Shown here one piece after another: positions 30,399-42,889 of a DNA stretch of 64,000 nt (position 1 is the first letter of the stretch; each line of letters begins with the position of its first letter). Position numbers and translations under genes: made by a program. The notes below the pieces were generated by a model. That model saw nothing but the letters and a program-made list of their open reading frames with translations, searched no databases and was not told the origin of the DNA. The DNA is from Symsagittifera roscoffensis (lineage: Eukaryota > Xenacoelomorpha > Acoela > Convolutidae). Location: the NCBI RefSeq assembly GCF_963678635.1, contig NC_087069.1:1052948-1116947 (forward strand), read 5' to 3'.

Positions 30399-33286
30399 TC
30401 ATCGTGGGCTAAAAAAAGGATTATTTTGAGACTGAAAACCGGTGGTATGGGGTTGTTCTATAATTTGTTCATATGTATTATCATCTTGTGAATGATGTGT
30501 CATTATGTGCTGTATGGGACTTTGTGATATATTTGGTCTAAAATTTGGGTTATGTGTTATTCCTAGGTTTCGGAAATTACGTGGGACTAAGGATAATGGA
30601 TAGTTATGTGGTAGGGGTGGCAACTGTGGTGCGGTAGGTGTAACTTCTATATTATTATGTTCTTCGTCGTACGTGTTCTGTATTGTCGCTATTTTTGTGT
30701 TATATTCTTTTATTTGTGTGTCTAGAAGAATTTTGTTTATAGATGAAGAAAAAATTCCAAAAAAACCTGCAAATAGTATGCGTGCTACACTTGCTTGTCT
30801 ATTTACTTGTGTGTGTATAGCGCATGTGTTATAGTTTCCTTTTAAAAGTGAAAAAAGAAATCCTATAAAGTTAAACATTGCGTATAGGATAGTTAATTTT
30901 TCTTAAGATGTAATAGGGCCATCCTAGAAAATCGAGAATTTCATATTTTAGAGTAACAAAGCTAAAAATATTTATTGGTGAAATATCTTGTGGTCTGTAC
31001 TTTTCACCGTTTAGATATATATAGTCTTTAATGTCTTCAAAATATCCGCTGTAATCTTGTGTATAAATATCTGCAAATCCTGTGGTTTCGGCAAGTTTGC
31101 GTAAATTTTGGTCAATTGATTTTCTTTGTATAGTGTCCATTTGTGTTAATAATTCTTGGAATTGTTGTGTTCTAATGTGGTGTTGGATATCTGATTTTGA
31201 ATATATTCCAATTGATTGTAAATCAATATTTGGATTTCGAGCAATAGCTCTGATGCTTTCGGGTGAAAGTTTTTTGAGTGATTGCATTAACGTAGGGTAT
31301 GGAGTAAGAAGATAAAATTTATCTTCATCAGGGTTCAATTGTACTACATTGTGGCTATTTTCTGATCCACATGGGACTGCGGTATCCCAAAAATATGTTC
31401 GTCTTGAAAGTGTGTCAACAAAATGTACCTTATTTTTATAAAATATAGGGATTCTTTATAGCAGCGTTTATCTTCAAAAACATATAGTGGTGATACTTTT
31501 TTGGTACAAGTATAAAACCATAAAATATTTCCTTCCAAAGAAAATTTGATTTATTTCCTGACAATAAGTATCCTGCGTAGGATAATTTCAAAACTGCTAG
31601 TGCGAGTGCTTGTAGGATTTGTGTCCTTTCTAATTCGCAAAGTTGGTGAAGTGTTCCTAAATCAGAGAGCAAGATTTCTTAAAAAATTCGACTAATTGTG
31701 TAGTCTAACTTCATGTCTAACTGAATATCATAGTGGATATTACCAAAATAAGTGTTATTCATTAGCGATAGTTCTTGTAAACGTGTACTTCGAGTGTCAT
31801 GTGGCTTTAGTTTTCCACCAGGTTGACCTATGCTTTTTTGAAAATTTTTGGTATATATGATGTTCCTTCGTTAAGAGATTGACCTGTGGCATAAGGGTCA
31901 AATTTTATTTTTCCAGTAATCATGTCGAAACCTTTTTCGTATTCAACTAGTATTTCAGAATATTATGTTTCGTAAAGTAGGTTTCTGTATTTGCATGCGA
32001 TTTCTGTTTCTTGATATATTTGGAAACGTGTTTATTTATTTTCTATATTATGGATATTTCTAAAATCAGTACTTTGTTTTCGTGATGGATGGACTTGTTT
32101 GTATGGAATTGATTCTATAAAATATTTGTCGTGAAATTTTATCATTCGAGCGTGTATTTTCGCTACTTGAAATGTCGTGCATGTATCTTCGGGAAACCAA
32201 ACAATTGTTGCTTGTGTCCGTGTTGTAGGATCACAATAACTTTGATCGTTTTTACAAGATAATCTAATTCCTTCATAGATCATTGTGTTGTCGGATAAAT
32301 CTCGTGTGAGTTGTATTTTTTCGTGTTGTATTTTCCAATCGAAAAACATTATTTCTTGATATCCTTTATTTTTTGTGTCTGCTTTGCAGTTTGATGGATT
32401 ATTTATTCCAATGTGTGGTATCCAGTGCTTATCGTGTATGTCATAAGTTAATCTTCCGTGTGCGCCGTTGTATGGGTATTTTTCATCTAGTTTTATATGT
32501 CCTTGATATCTTTCAAGTTCTGCTTGATGTACAGAATTGGCAAAGACTTGAAAATTTACTAGTTTTCTGTCGGTGTTTTTATTTCTTGTGATATTTAATC
32601 TGAGTAGTTTGTTTTTACAATCATCGGGATTTAGATGTAGAAGTCGTTCTATATTACTTTGGTAGAATGATTCGTGGTCAAGTCGGTTTTTATTTCCGTC
32701 TGAAACTTGTGAACAATGTATTTTCTTTTCGGAAAATGTTGCTGTAAAATTATGTCCTGCGACTGTTGTTGCTCGGGCTCTTGAATACTGTGTCGCTATT
32801 ACATTTGTAGTTTCCTTGCTTGTGTTTCTGCTTCGCATTGTGATACTTGATTTTTTGCATATTTGTGTAGTGTTTTTTGTTCATTTTCTTCACAATCGTA
32901 GTGTGTTACTAATAAGTCCTGGGGTCCTGTGCGAGGAGAAGGATTTGTGTTCTGATCGGAAAATATTAGAAAAAAGATTTGTTGAAATATCAATATTTTT
33001 AGAATATACATGTGTATGATAATCCTGAGTATGGGTTATAAAATGTGATGTAACCAATTGTCTTTTTGGTATATCTGTCGTACTTTGATGATTGTTCTCG
33101 ATATCTAGCGTCGAGGTTATTTGGAGAATTTAGGGGGAAAGGCGTCGGTGACATCTGGCTTATTGATGGTGTTGATGGTAATGGTAATGTTTCTGGTAGT
33201 GATGATGATGTTGTTGTATCCGTAGAAAAATCTATTGGGTCATTTATTAGATTTGGTTGACCTTGTGTGAATGAGTGTGTTGTCAA
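30399..33286 (-). pseudogene. Envelope-like glycoprotein region of Ty3-B (frame-broken)
   Basis: Several minus-strand frames follow integrase: a Ser/Thr/Pro-rich segment (32999-33286); a hydrophobic signal-peptide-like start MYILKILIFQQIFFLIF then THYDC (32799-33011); a 268-codon Cys-containing ectodomain-like frame (32032-32838); fragments at 31344-31672; a frame at 30871-31338; and a frame with two hydrophobic stretches followed by a hydrophilic Pro/Asn-rich tail (30399-30878), consistent with membrane anchor and cytoplasmic tail. Position, signal peptide, cysteines and anchor support an env-type role. Some wording recalls class III-like glycoproteins captured by invertebrate LTR elements, but this is an impression only. 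Frameshifts make it non-functional as read. Confidence 0.5.
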
Positions 33287-34947
33287 ATATGGTAGTCGTG
33301 ATGTTTGGCTGGGAGGATTAAAGGGATTTTCACGTATTTGTTCAGATGTTGGTGTTGAACCTAAGTAATCTGAGCGTATACTTGAGGTGCTACGTTGTGA
33401 AAGAAGTGTGGAGGTTTGTGGTAATGTGCTATTTGGTTTTCTGGAGTAATTGGTGATGGGGATTGGGGTATATCAAAATGAACTCGGGGGGTTTGAAAAT
33501 TTCTATTTCGTCGTGGATGTATAATTTGTCTATTTATTTCAAAATATTTTTGATTTTGACTAATGTGTATTATTCTACTTAATTCTTGTGGTAATGTTGG
33601 GTATAAATTATATGTTGGTTCACTTAGGGGTGCCTGTTGCTGAACTGGTTCTAATGGCTCGGATAAGCGAGCGTGTCGTTCTTCAAAAGTGTATGGGTTA
33701 TCTTGGAAAGAAATTCGTGTGGATGTTTGGGGGTTATTGGTAATTGTAGGTATTGTCGGGTTTTCTTGGGATGATGTCGGTGAAGACTGATCTTGTGATT
33801 GTTGATTAGCAATTTTTGAAAGTATTTTGATTTGTTTTTTCTAGTGAAAAAAATTATATTTATTGAAGTTTTCTTCAAGGAAAAGAATTAAGAGGATGTG
33901 ATTATTGCCTTTTTTATACATTTGCACATTGTCAATATTAGGGATGATAAAATTGTTATAAAAATTACAAATAGTAAAAAAATATCTGTTCTACTAAAAA
34001 TTGTTTGTATCATTTAAATAAACTTTGGGTTATCGTACCTGTGAATATAGTCAACGATTTGGGAAAGTTGGAGATATATTTCAAATAGGGAGTAGAAAAT
34101 TTAAAAAATGTTGCAAAAAGTTATTAAAATTATTATAAAAGCTTCAAAGGTATCAAATAGAAATTTGAATAAAAGTTTAAGTATTGTGAAAAAGTTTATG
34201 AAAATGTTGAAAATTGTTTTTTTTTTAAAGATATTGACTGATCGAGAGAAGTTCATTTAAGAAATGATTTCTTGGTCGAATACTTTTTGTTGTTTGAGGC
34301 TATATTCAAGTGTGGTCGAGTTATTTATTGATTTTTTGACAAGTGGATTGAGTTTTGTGAAAAGTTGTTGGGGGCTAATTTTATGGTGTTTGGGAGGTCC
34401 TCTTTGCTTTATTTTTATTTGTGGGGTGATCTGGGGTATTTTTGTGATTTTTGTACTTTGGGCCAAATGAATAGGGTCGTATTTTTACTTTAGGCTATTT
34501 TACCATTTTTGGTTGGAGGGTTTTTGAGGTCTAAGATGGGAAAATTTTGTTGATCTTTGCGTTATTAAATAAGAGAGGGTCATGATATTATGGTGGTGTT
34601 TATTTTAGTTGTTAAGTTTGAGTAGTTTGCTTATTTTTGACCTGGAGGTTGTAAAGTTATAGTTATAGATATGCCTGGAGTTTAATATCTTTCGTCTAAT
34701 AGGTTGGTGTTATAGTTATAGAAGGTGACGGATTGAGTGAATCCTATTGGCTGAACGGATTTGAACTAGAATTGTTGCGTGTTTTGTCAGCATGTTATTT
34801 TGAAAATTGAAGATTCAATTTGATCGAGAGGTGCGAATATTTTAAAATTAAAATTGTTTTTGAAATTCAACTTTCTTTACTATTTTAGATTGTGGGATGA
34901 ATGTTTTGTAGTTTTTACGTGGTTGATTTCTAAGTCGTGATGATTTT
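33287..34947 (-). other. Ty3-B segment between integrase and envelope-like region
   Basis: Short minus-strand frames (33651-33878 and 34257-34466) are basic and Pro/Gln-rich without recognisable domains. The 33300-33650 part is also Pro/Ser/Asn-rich and may be the N-terminal portion of the envelope-like ORF. Otherwise low-complexity, T-rich on the plus strand. Confidence 0.4.
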
Positions 34948-36324
34948 TCATATTTTCCTATTTTTTTTTTCTTTTTGAGGTGTTTTTTGATCTAGATTTT
35001 TTGTATTGATTTGAGTTATAGTTGGTTTTGTATTTTGTTTTCCATGACGAATGTCATGTTGTTCATCTATTTCTTTTTCCGTGTGTGGATGACTTTGAAT
35101 AACTTTTAAACCTGTGAAAGAATATACTTGAGTTAATTCGCGTAGTGCGTACTCTTTTGGGTAGTAAGGCAATAAATTGTTCCGATGTTGAACAATTTCT
35201 TTTTGGTTTGAATCGGTAATTTTATATGTTACGTCAGTGGGTTTGGCAATTATTTGGTTTGGTCCTTTGCGAAATTCCTTTTTGTGTATTAAAATTAGGT
35301 ATTATGACAAATTTTCTAGTTTTTAAATCTGAGGCTGGTGTAAAGCGTGAATTAATTTGTTCGTTAATGTTTTGCCTTTGTATCAATTTTTTTGTTACTC
35401 TTTGGTAAATTTCATTGTTTTTTTTATTTCTATTTAAAATCCATTCGGTGTGTGTGCCAGAGGCTAATTTAAGGATTTGTGGGTGATAGAAATGATCTTC
35501 ATCATGCGTGTGTAAAGGTAGGTTATAACAAATTGAGTCTTTATTTGGTTGGCAATAACCTTGTGCATTTTTATGAGAATTTGTTGTAAACATAATTGGT
35601 TTACGTGGCTTTTGATTAAAAACCATTTCGTATGGTGGCCTTTCTATAGTTGTCGTAATTTGTGAATTATATAATAATGGGAAATCATTTTACATCTGCT
35701 GACCATTCTGTGTATCTTGTATCATTTCCATTTATGATACATCTAAGATATTCTTGTAGTGAACGGTTCATACCTTCAACTAAACCGTTTGTCCGAGGTG
35801 CATGAGATGTACATGGTTTATTTTTGATGTTATATAAGTGACATAGTGTGATGATTTCATTATTTATGAATTCTGTACCGTTATCTGTAACTAAGATTTC
35901 GGGTAATCCGAATTTAGCTATCCAGTGTTCATAAAGTGTTGTGTAAGCATCATAAGCATTAGAATGTGGTACTGGGTTGAGTGCTACATAATGTGTAAAT
36001 GCATCAACAATTACCAGAATGTAGGAGTTTCCTTCAGAGGATGGTGAAATTGGTCCTTTTGTATCAAATGAAATACGATGGTTAAAATATAAACTTTGTC
36101 CTTTAAAATCTTGTTTTTGTGCTATTTATTTTTGATTTTGAATAAGGTTTATTTAGCTGACATTTTATACAATCATTGCATAATACTTTTATCCAAATTG
36201 GTGCATTTGGGAAAAAAAACTTTTGTAGAAAATTTGAATACGTTTTCTCTGATCTAGATTGTCCTTTGGTATTTTGTATATGTGAAATGTAAAAGCTATT
36301 AGTATCATACTTAAATGGAGACAT
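34948..36324 (-). pseudogene. Integrase of Ty3-B
   Basis: The minus strand encodes an HHCC-type zinc-binding segment (SHIQNTKGQ ... CNDCIKCQL, 36103-36324). A D,D,E core follows in frames without an ATG: VDAFTHYVALNPVPHSNAYD near 36010, VTDNGTEFINNEI near 35880, and SHAPRTNGLVEGMNRSLQEY near 35790. Next is the typical MVFNQKPRKP junction to a C-terminal domain (35234-35626 and 34948-35172), ending in a Lys-rich tail. All three acidic residues of the catalytic triad are visible, but the domain is split over several frames. Confidence 0.8.
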
Positions 36325-36715
36325 GGAACTGTAGAATCATTTAATTGATATTCTAGAAGGTCTGTGTTTTTATTAATTGTTGTATTATTAAATTTTCGGA
36401 ATTATCGGAGGAGTGTTTTATTTCCTAAAATTGTGGTGTCTGCTTTTACGGGCTTAGTCTTGTACTTGCGCCATGATTTTGTTGTCTAATTACTGGGTCA
36501 AGGTTTTGATATTGTTTTAAGAGTTCAAGTGTAATTTTATCTGTTCGAGGGAGAAAAATTTTGTCAATATCTAATTTTGATAGAGGAATTGTGTCAAGTG
36601 GGTCATGGAGGTCAAAAACTTGATTTATTGTGTATTTTGAATCATTTGTTTGTGGTCCTGATAAATTTATTTTAACAGTTAATTTTTTTTCTCAATTAAA
36701 GGAAAAAAGTCTTTT

Positions 36716-37482
36716 TTATACGAGTAGATCAACTTCGTAGTGATTAATTTGGCAATCTAAGTAAATTGGGAATTGTTGTAGATTATTTATTTGTGATTGG
36801 TCAATGTCAGTTTTTACTGCATATTTGCATTCTAGTCGGGGTGATGTTTCGTCTTTTGAAAGGTAAAATTTTATATTTTTTGGTATTTCAACTGTAGTTT
36901 TTCGTGTAAGTAATTCAGGTGGTGTATTTCGACTTATTGTATCTGGTAATGCAAGATTCTTTCCTGCTGTCCAAACTATATGTAAGTTTGAAAATTTCAT
37001 TAGAACTAATTGAAATCTATAAACTCGGTGATTTGGATTTGACTTTTGTGTAAAGAAAAAATGATTGGTTTATGATCTGCGAATAGAACTTTTGGATGTT
37101 TTGATCCAAGTATCAGAAATTCATATTCTGTAAGTGTATAAATTATAGCTGTACATTCTCTCATTAGAGTTGAGAGTCGTAGCACTGCTTGAGTGAATAA
37201 TCGGGCAATTGCTGATATAAGGTTCATTTTATTTGTACCACTATGTGATTGTAGTAATGCTGCGCCGATGCCAAAATTTGAAGCATCGCACATTGCATAG
37301 AATGGTTGATTTGGATCTGGAATTGTGTTTGAAATTTGTTCTGTTAAAAGTTTTTTAATTTCTTCAAATCGTGTTGGATGTTCAGTGGTCCATTCAAATT
37401 TTTTTTGTTGTCTGAGGATATTATAGAACGGTCTTAAATATAATTGCATTTTATAAACGTACTTGCTTAAGAAATTTAACAT
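36716..37482 (-). pseudogene. RNase H of Ty3-B
   Basis: Frame 37006-37482 has the RT-thumb wording and YAMCDASNFGIGAALLQ, the Ty3-type RNase H opening, plus LFADHKPI. Frame 36716-37000 continues with IVWTAGKNLALPDTISRN, the usual end of the domain before integrase. A frame change near 37000 separates them. Confidence 0.8.
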
Positions 37483-37584
37483 TCCAAGAAATTCTTGGAT
37501 TTTCTTTTTGTTTGTTGGTGGTTGAAGTTTTTGAATAGCATCAATGCGTGATTTTAATGGAGTGATTGTGTTTTTTTCTATATA

Positions 37585-38990
37585 ATGTCCTAAAAATTTA
37601 ACTCGTTTTAAAAAGAAGTGTTATTTATCGGGAGCGGCCTTCAGATTTTCAATCTGAAGTATTTTATGATAGTGTTCTAAAACCGTAAACATTTCCTCTT
37701 TTGTTTGTGATTGCATAAAAACATCATCTAAATAGGTGATTGCGTTTTTCTTGAAAATTTGTGGTCTAAAAATTTTACTCATAAAAGCTGAAAATGCTGC
37801 TGGTCCTATGGAAATTCCATAGAATAGGCGATTAAATTCATATTGTTGATTTCCAATAACAAATTGTGTTAAAAGTCGTGATTGTTGATCTAGTGGCATT
37901 TCATTGTATGCAATATTAATATCTGCGGTTGTAATGTATTTTCCATTTATCTTTGTTACGATAACTTGTATTGGTTCAATAGGCCAATTGCATTCCGATT
38001 CGTCAATTAGTGAATTGAGGTATCTAGCGTCCAAAATTATTTTTAATGATTCTCATATTGCTAGAATGATAACAGGGTTGATAAAAGTGTTACCTTATGG
38101 TTGTTCTTCTTTTTTACTGGTCAGATAATTTTGTATTGTTCTAAAATATCAAGTAATCTATTGACTTTGTCGTGTAAATGAATCTGTACTTTACTAGCTC
38201 TTTGTTTTTTGAAAACTGCGTTAGGTTTTAACGGGAGATGTAGTGATGAACTAATTTTTACAACGTCAAATTTTGATGTTGCGTAGACTGTTGAACATTT
38301 CAACAGTTGTTTTGCTAATTTATCAAATTCAATTTGTGTAATTTGTGAATGTTCAATATTAAACTTTGTTAAAAACTTTTGTTGTTCTATTGTGTATTTC
38401 GTTATTTTGAATGTTGCCTTAAAATATGGTGTTTTTGTGAAGTAATCTGTGTTTCTTTTTCCATTACTTATTATGTTCTTTATGGATAATTTTTCGTCAA
38501 GAATTGTTGATTGGCAAATATCTAATAATTGGAGTATATTATTAACGCGGTAGGCCACTTCATTTGTAGGTGAAATTGTAGCATTCGTTTCACAATATCC
38601 TAAAGTCCTAAGGGTAATGTTACTTGATATGGTGTATTATTATACACGTGTAATGAAATGATGTCGGAGTTCGTGTTCTTCGAATATTTTATGGATGAGT
38701 GTTTCACGTGTTTCCGTTGTTGATTGTAAATGGGGTAAAATTTTGAAAAAAAGGGTGGTTGTTTGTTCAATTTTGGACGAATGTTAGGGCTGTATTTTTT
38801 GTTTTTGTGTATTTATCTTTGATATAGATCTTACTATTTAAGATGTTTATTGTTGGTATATATTTAGATATAAATGGTATGCCAATGATATTGTGTTTAA
38901 TATCAGTAATAAGAAATATTTGTTTGAATGGTTTGTTTAAAATTTTGTTTTGTTCAATTGTTCTCGTGGGGAGAAGAAAAAATTGGATTT
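37585..38990 (-). pseudogene. Reverse transcriptase of Ty3-B, distal copy (B1)
   Basis: Minus-strand frames 38121-38558 and 37621-38034 carry the RT lead-in (LPLKPNAVFKKQRA), DARYLNSLI, MPLDQQSRLLTQFVIG, FNRLFYGISIGPAAFSAF and the catalytic YLDDVFMQSQTKEEM. This copy is joined to the thumb and RNase H, so it represents the original polymerase. It is followed (rightwards) by the protease-side sequence up to 38990, where the duplication joint lies. Confidence 0.8.
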
Positions 38991-39012
38991 TTCCATAATT
39001 TACTAACGCCTA

Positions 39013-40560
39013 TGTCCTAAAAATTTAACGCGTGTTAGAAAGAAATGTGATTTATCGGGAGCTGCCTTCAGATTTTCGTTCTGAAGTATTTTATGATACT
39101 GTTCTAAAACTGTAAACATTTATTCTTTAGTTTGTGATTGCATAAGAACATCATCTAAGTATGTGATTGCTTTTTTCTTGAGTATTAGTGGTCTAACAAT
39201 TTTACTCATAAAAGCTGAAAAAGCTGCTGGTCCTATGGATATTCCATAGAATAAGCGATTGAATTCATATTGTTGATTTCCAAGAACAAATTGTGTTAAA
39301 CGTCGTGATTGTTCATCTAGTGGCATTTGATTACAAGCACTATTCATATCTGCGGTTGTGAAATATTTACCATTTATCTTTGTTAAGATAACTTGTATGG
39401 GTTCAATAGGCCATTTGCATTTTGATTCGTCAATTAGTGAATTGAGGTATCTAGCGTCTAAAACTTTTTTTAGTGATTCACCTTTTGCTAGAATGGTAAC
39501 AGGGTTGATAAAGGTGTTACCTTTTGGTGGTTCTTCCTTATTTACTGGTGAGATAATTTTGTATTGTTCTAAAATGTCAAGTAATCTGTTTACCTTGTCA
39601 TGTAAGTGAATTGGTACTTCACTGGCTCTTTGTTTTTTGAAAACTGCGTCAGGTTTTAACGGGACATGTAGTGATGAATTGATTTTTCCAACGTCAAATT
39701 ATGATGTTGCGTAGACTGTTGAGTATTTTAGCAGTTGTTTTGCTAATTTGTCAAATTCGATTTATGTAATTTGTGAGTGTTCAAAATTAAACATTGTTAA
39801 AAATTTTTGTTGTTCTTTTGTGTAATTTGTTATATTGAATGTTGGTTTAAAATATGGTGTTTTTGTGAAGTAATCTGAGTTTCTCTTTTCATTACTTACT
39901 ATGTTATTTATGGATAGTTTTTCGTCAAGAATTGTGGATTGGCAAATATCTATTAATTGGAGTATTTTGTTTACGCGGTAGGCTAGTTCATGTATGGGTG
40001 AGATTGTAGCGTTTGTTTCGCAATATCCTAAAAGTCCTAAGGGTAATGTTACTTGATACGGTGTATTGTTATACACGTGTAACGAAATTATGTCGGAATT
40101 CGTGTTTTTCAAATATTTTATAGATGAGATCGTGATTTTGAAAAATTTGTGAATAGGTTTAAATTTAAAATCTGACATAAAAAATTGTTGTTTATTTTGA
40201 CTTGTATCATACTGGTGAACTTGTTATATTGAAAAATTATATATATTTCCTGATAATGGTTTCAAGTGTTTTCGTTGTTGGTTATAAATTGGATAAAATT
40301 TAGAAAAGAATGGTGGTTCTTTGTTTAATCTTTGAAAAAATGTTAGAGCTGTATTTTTTGTTTTTGTGTATTTATCTTTGATTAGTATTTTACTATTTAA
40401 GATGTTGATTGTTGGTATATATTTTGATATAAATGGTATGCCAATGATGTTGTGCTTAATATCAGTAATTTGAAATCTTTGTTTAAATGGTTAGTTTAGA
40501 ATTTTATTTTTGCTCCATTGTTCTTGTGGGGAGAAGGAATATTTGGATTTTTCCATAATT
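39013..40560 (-). pseudogene. Duplicated protease-RT segment of Ty3-B, proximal copy (B2)
   Basis: This repeats 37585-38990 in the same orientation, including a second YLDDVLMQSQTKE (frame 39120-39347) and a second lead-in (39762-40178). The joint is visible where ttccataatttactaa is followed at 39012 by tgtcctaaaaatttaacgcg, which belongs to the other end of the unit. Copy B1 lacks about 150 bp present in B2 (around 40130-40300). Two RT N-terminal halves therefore sit in tandem. Confidence 0.8.
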
Positions 40561-40824
40561 TACTAATGTTGATCCTTGTGCTGTTGCTAGTTTACTAGAG
40601 GCTGCAAGAGGCGTTAATTTGCGATGTAATGTTTTGATTTCATTCCATGTGGGAATATTAATTATGTTTGATTCTGCTCCTGAATCAATTAAAAAATCAA
40701 TTTCAAGATCTGGTGGTTGAATTTCTTTGTTTCTTGGACTTTCTAAGAGAAATGGTATTGTCCAAATTTTTTCTCTGGGTTGTTCTTTTTGTATATTTTG
40801 ATAAAATGATTTGTGTTTGAACAT
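40504..40824 (-). CDS. Aspartic protease segment of Ty3-B (fragment)
   Basis: A 106-codon minus-strand frame contains EIDFLIDSGAESNIINI, with DSGA as the retropepsin active-site motif, followed by the flap-side wording STLVNYGKIQIFL. It would process Gag-Pol. It is continuous over the catalytic motif but separated from gag and RT by frame changes. Confidence 0.75.
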   Translation of the reverse strand: MFKHKSFYQNIQKEQPREKIWTIPFLLESPRNKEIQPPDLEIDFLIDSGAESNIINIPTWNEIKTLHRKLTPLAASSKLATAQGSTLVNYGKIQIFLLPTRTMEQK

Positions 40825-40865
40825 TGTGTTTTGTCCTTTTCATCGGGTTTAATTACCGTGTTAAT

Positions 40866-41741
40866 TTAGTTTACTTCTTGTGCAGTTTGTGTAGTATCGA
40901 TGGGACCAATATAATAATTGTGAAGAAGTTCAAATTGATTTTCATATGTATGCGATGTAAATAGTTGTTCGTATATGATAGGTTCATAGTCATTTTCGTC
41001 TGTTATCATATTTACAGAGATGGTGTTTTCTGTATCACTTTCTGTATCTGACGATTCACAATTTATATGGTTGAGTTGTAGTTCGTTACTTCCGGTGTCA
41101 TCAATACCTGGGGGGTCTGATGTTGTTTCTTCATTTGTTTGCACTTGATTAATATGTCTTCGATGTTTTGGTGTACTACTTTTGTATCGATGTTTAGAAT
41201 TATTATAATGGTTATTATTCCTATGTGGTGACTGGGAATATTTTCTATATTGATTGTTATAACTTGAACTTCGATTTTGTGAATTGTTCCGTGATCTGTT
41301 TTGATAATTATCATTTGATCTGTGATAGTTTGATCTATTATACGAGTTATTTCTGGATCGATTGTTCGGGTAATTCTGATTTCGATTGTTCGAATAACTT
41401 CTATTTCTATTATGTGAATAGTTTCTATTTCTGTTGTATGAGGAGTTTTGTGATTGATTATTGGAATAGTGTTTATTTCCTGGATTTGATTGGGAACTGG
41501 ATCTAGAAACAAATTGTATTGCATTGGAATTTGATCTCGAATAGTTATTTCGACTATTTGATTGATTATAATTATTTTGTGAAAAATTTTGTGTATTTCT
41601 TCGTTCTGGTGATCTTCCTCTATAACTTGAGTCATATGATGGTGATTGACTCCTTGTGTAATTTGTGTTGTTCGGAAAAGGTTTTCCTGAACTGTTATTA
41701 CTATATATATTTTTGTTTGGTAGATTTTGATCTTTTTTCAT
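40866..41741 (-). CDS. Asn/Ser/Arg-rich nucleocapsid tail of Ty3-B (fragment, 291 codons)
   Basis: Low-complexity frame with dozens of NNRS/SYNRN-type repeats in the first two thirds, strongly basic, then an acidic C-terminal third (CESSDTESDTENT). It lies between the zinc knuckle and the protease, so it probably extends the nucleocapsid. The overlapping frame at 41063-41635 (Ile/Thr-rich) is a shadow of the repeats. Confidence 0.65.
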   Translation of the reverse strand: MKKDQNLPNKNIYSNNSSGKPFPNNTNYTRSQSPSYDSSYRGRSPERRNTQNFSQNNYNQSNSRNNYSRSNSNAIQFVSRSSSQSNPGNKHYSNNQSQNSSYNRNRNYSHNRNRSYSNNRNQNYPNNRSRNNSYNRSNYHRSNDNYQNRSRNNSQNRSSSYNNQYRKYSQSPHRNNNHYNNSKHRYKSSTPKHRRHINQVQTNEETTSDPPGIDDTGSNELQLNHINCESSDTESDTENTISVNMITDENDYEPIIYEQLFTSHTYENQFELLHNYYIGPIDTTQTAQEVN

Positions 41742-42178
41742 ATATTGTTAGAACGATTTATTTGGTTCTTTATGCTTTTGAGGTTTATTCTGATTATCTT
41801 GTTGTTTTTGTCTACATTCGGAAAGGCTGTGTCCGTATCGTCGGCAATAATTACACAATTTTTGAAGGATGGTTTGCCTTTGAAATTTGGATGTTTTTTA
41901 TAGATATTTAGTATTTCAGTGATTTTTTCAATTAGATCTGTATCTGATTCCTGTATGTTATTTATATGTGTAGTGTTTGTTTCAATTCGATTAACATATT
42001 GTAGTTTCAGATTTTCCGTTTCTTCGAGTTTCATTGTGATTTCCGCTTGCTCTAGTTTATCTACTAGTTTTCGAAAATCTAAATCTGGTTCTCGAATTGA
42101 GGAAGGATGAGATGCTCTCTTTTTCATTGCTATTTTCCTTAATTGAGGTGTTAAGGTCATCATTAAAATTTCTGTCAA
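41738..42178 (-). pseudogene. Gag C-terminus with CCHC zinc knuckle of Ty3-B
   Basis: The frame 41738-42178 shows a helical, Glu-rich gag tail. After a one-base shift near 41870 the minus strand reads LCNYCRRYGHSLSECRQKQ at 41814-41855, a perfect CX2CX4HX4C knuckle, which would package genomic RNA. The shift places the knuckle out of frame with the upstream gag tail. Confidence 0.7.
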
Positions 42179-42286
42179 TTTTGTGTTTTTCTAGTCATGT
42201 GTATTAAGTGAACATGCTTTTCGAACTAGTGTTTCTATACGTACTGCTAATTGTTTGATAGTTTCATTTGGTAATCTGCAAATTTC

Positions 42287-42874
42287 TTAACATAAAGTTC
42301 TTTGGTGTTGTTTATTTCTTTCGGAGTCAAACATTTTTAAAAGTTCTTTTGTAAATCTCTTCCAGTCTGATTTTATTTCTATAGGTAATACTGAAAACCA
42401 ATTTTGAGCTGCGCCATCTAAGGTTGTTTGTATCAGTGCTGTGCGTCTATGTATCCAAGTTTGATGTAGTGGCGTATTAATTGGTTCAGGTCCTATGTTT
42501 AAAATTAAACTTGCTGTTACTGCATTTAAATAATCTTCTACAGAATATTCAGGGTCTGTTCCTGTAAATACCATCAGTGGTTTATTGGATGTTATTGATG
42601 ATCCACCCATGAGGTATGGATATATTGTCATCTGTAGTGATTCTGCGGCATTTGGTTTTTGGGAAAAATTTGAAAGTTGATTTTTTGTTATTTCGTGTTG
42701 CTGAAGATAATATGGAAGCGGTATTTCATTTTGCATTTGAGTTAGTTGATAAGAATGCATTGACATTGGATTTTGTGGTTGTATTGGTTGAAAAGATTGT
42801 GTGTTAAATGGATTTAGTATATGCATTTGTTGTGGATGTTGTACATCTGTTGGGTTTTGTGGGTAAATTTTCAT
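42287..42874 (-). CDS. Gag capsid-like segment of Ty3-B (195 codons)
   Basis: Gln/Pro-rich start, then PLMVFTGTDPEYSVEDYLNA, WIHRRTALIQTTLDGAAQNW and LPIEIKSDWKRFTKELLKMF, the usual pattern of retrotransposon gag (aromatic-spaced helices with a conserved WF..L region). A stop or shift at its end separates it from the zinc-knuckle part. Confidence 0.7.
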   Translation of the reverse strand: MKIYPQNPTDVQHPQQMHILNPFNTQSFQPIQPQNPMSMHSYQLTQMQNEIPLPYYLQQHEITKNQLSNFSQKPNAAESLQMTIYPYLMGGSSITSNKPLMVFTGTDPEYSVEDYLNAVTASLILNIGPEPINTPLHQTWIHRRTALIQTTLDGAAQNWFSVLPIEIKSDWKRFTKELLKMFDSERNKQHQRTLC

Positions 42875-42889
42875 ATTTCGAGATGGTTG

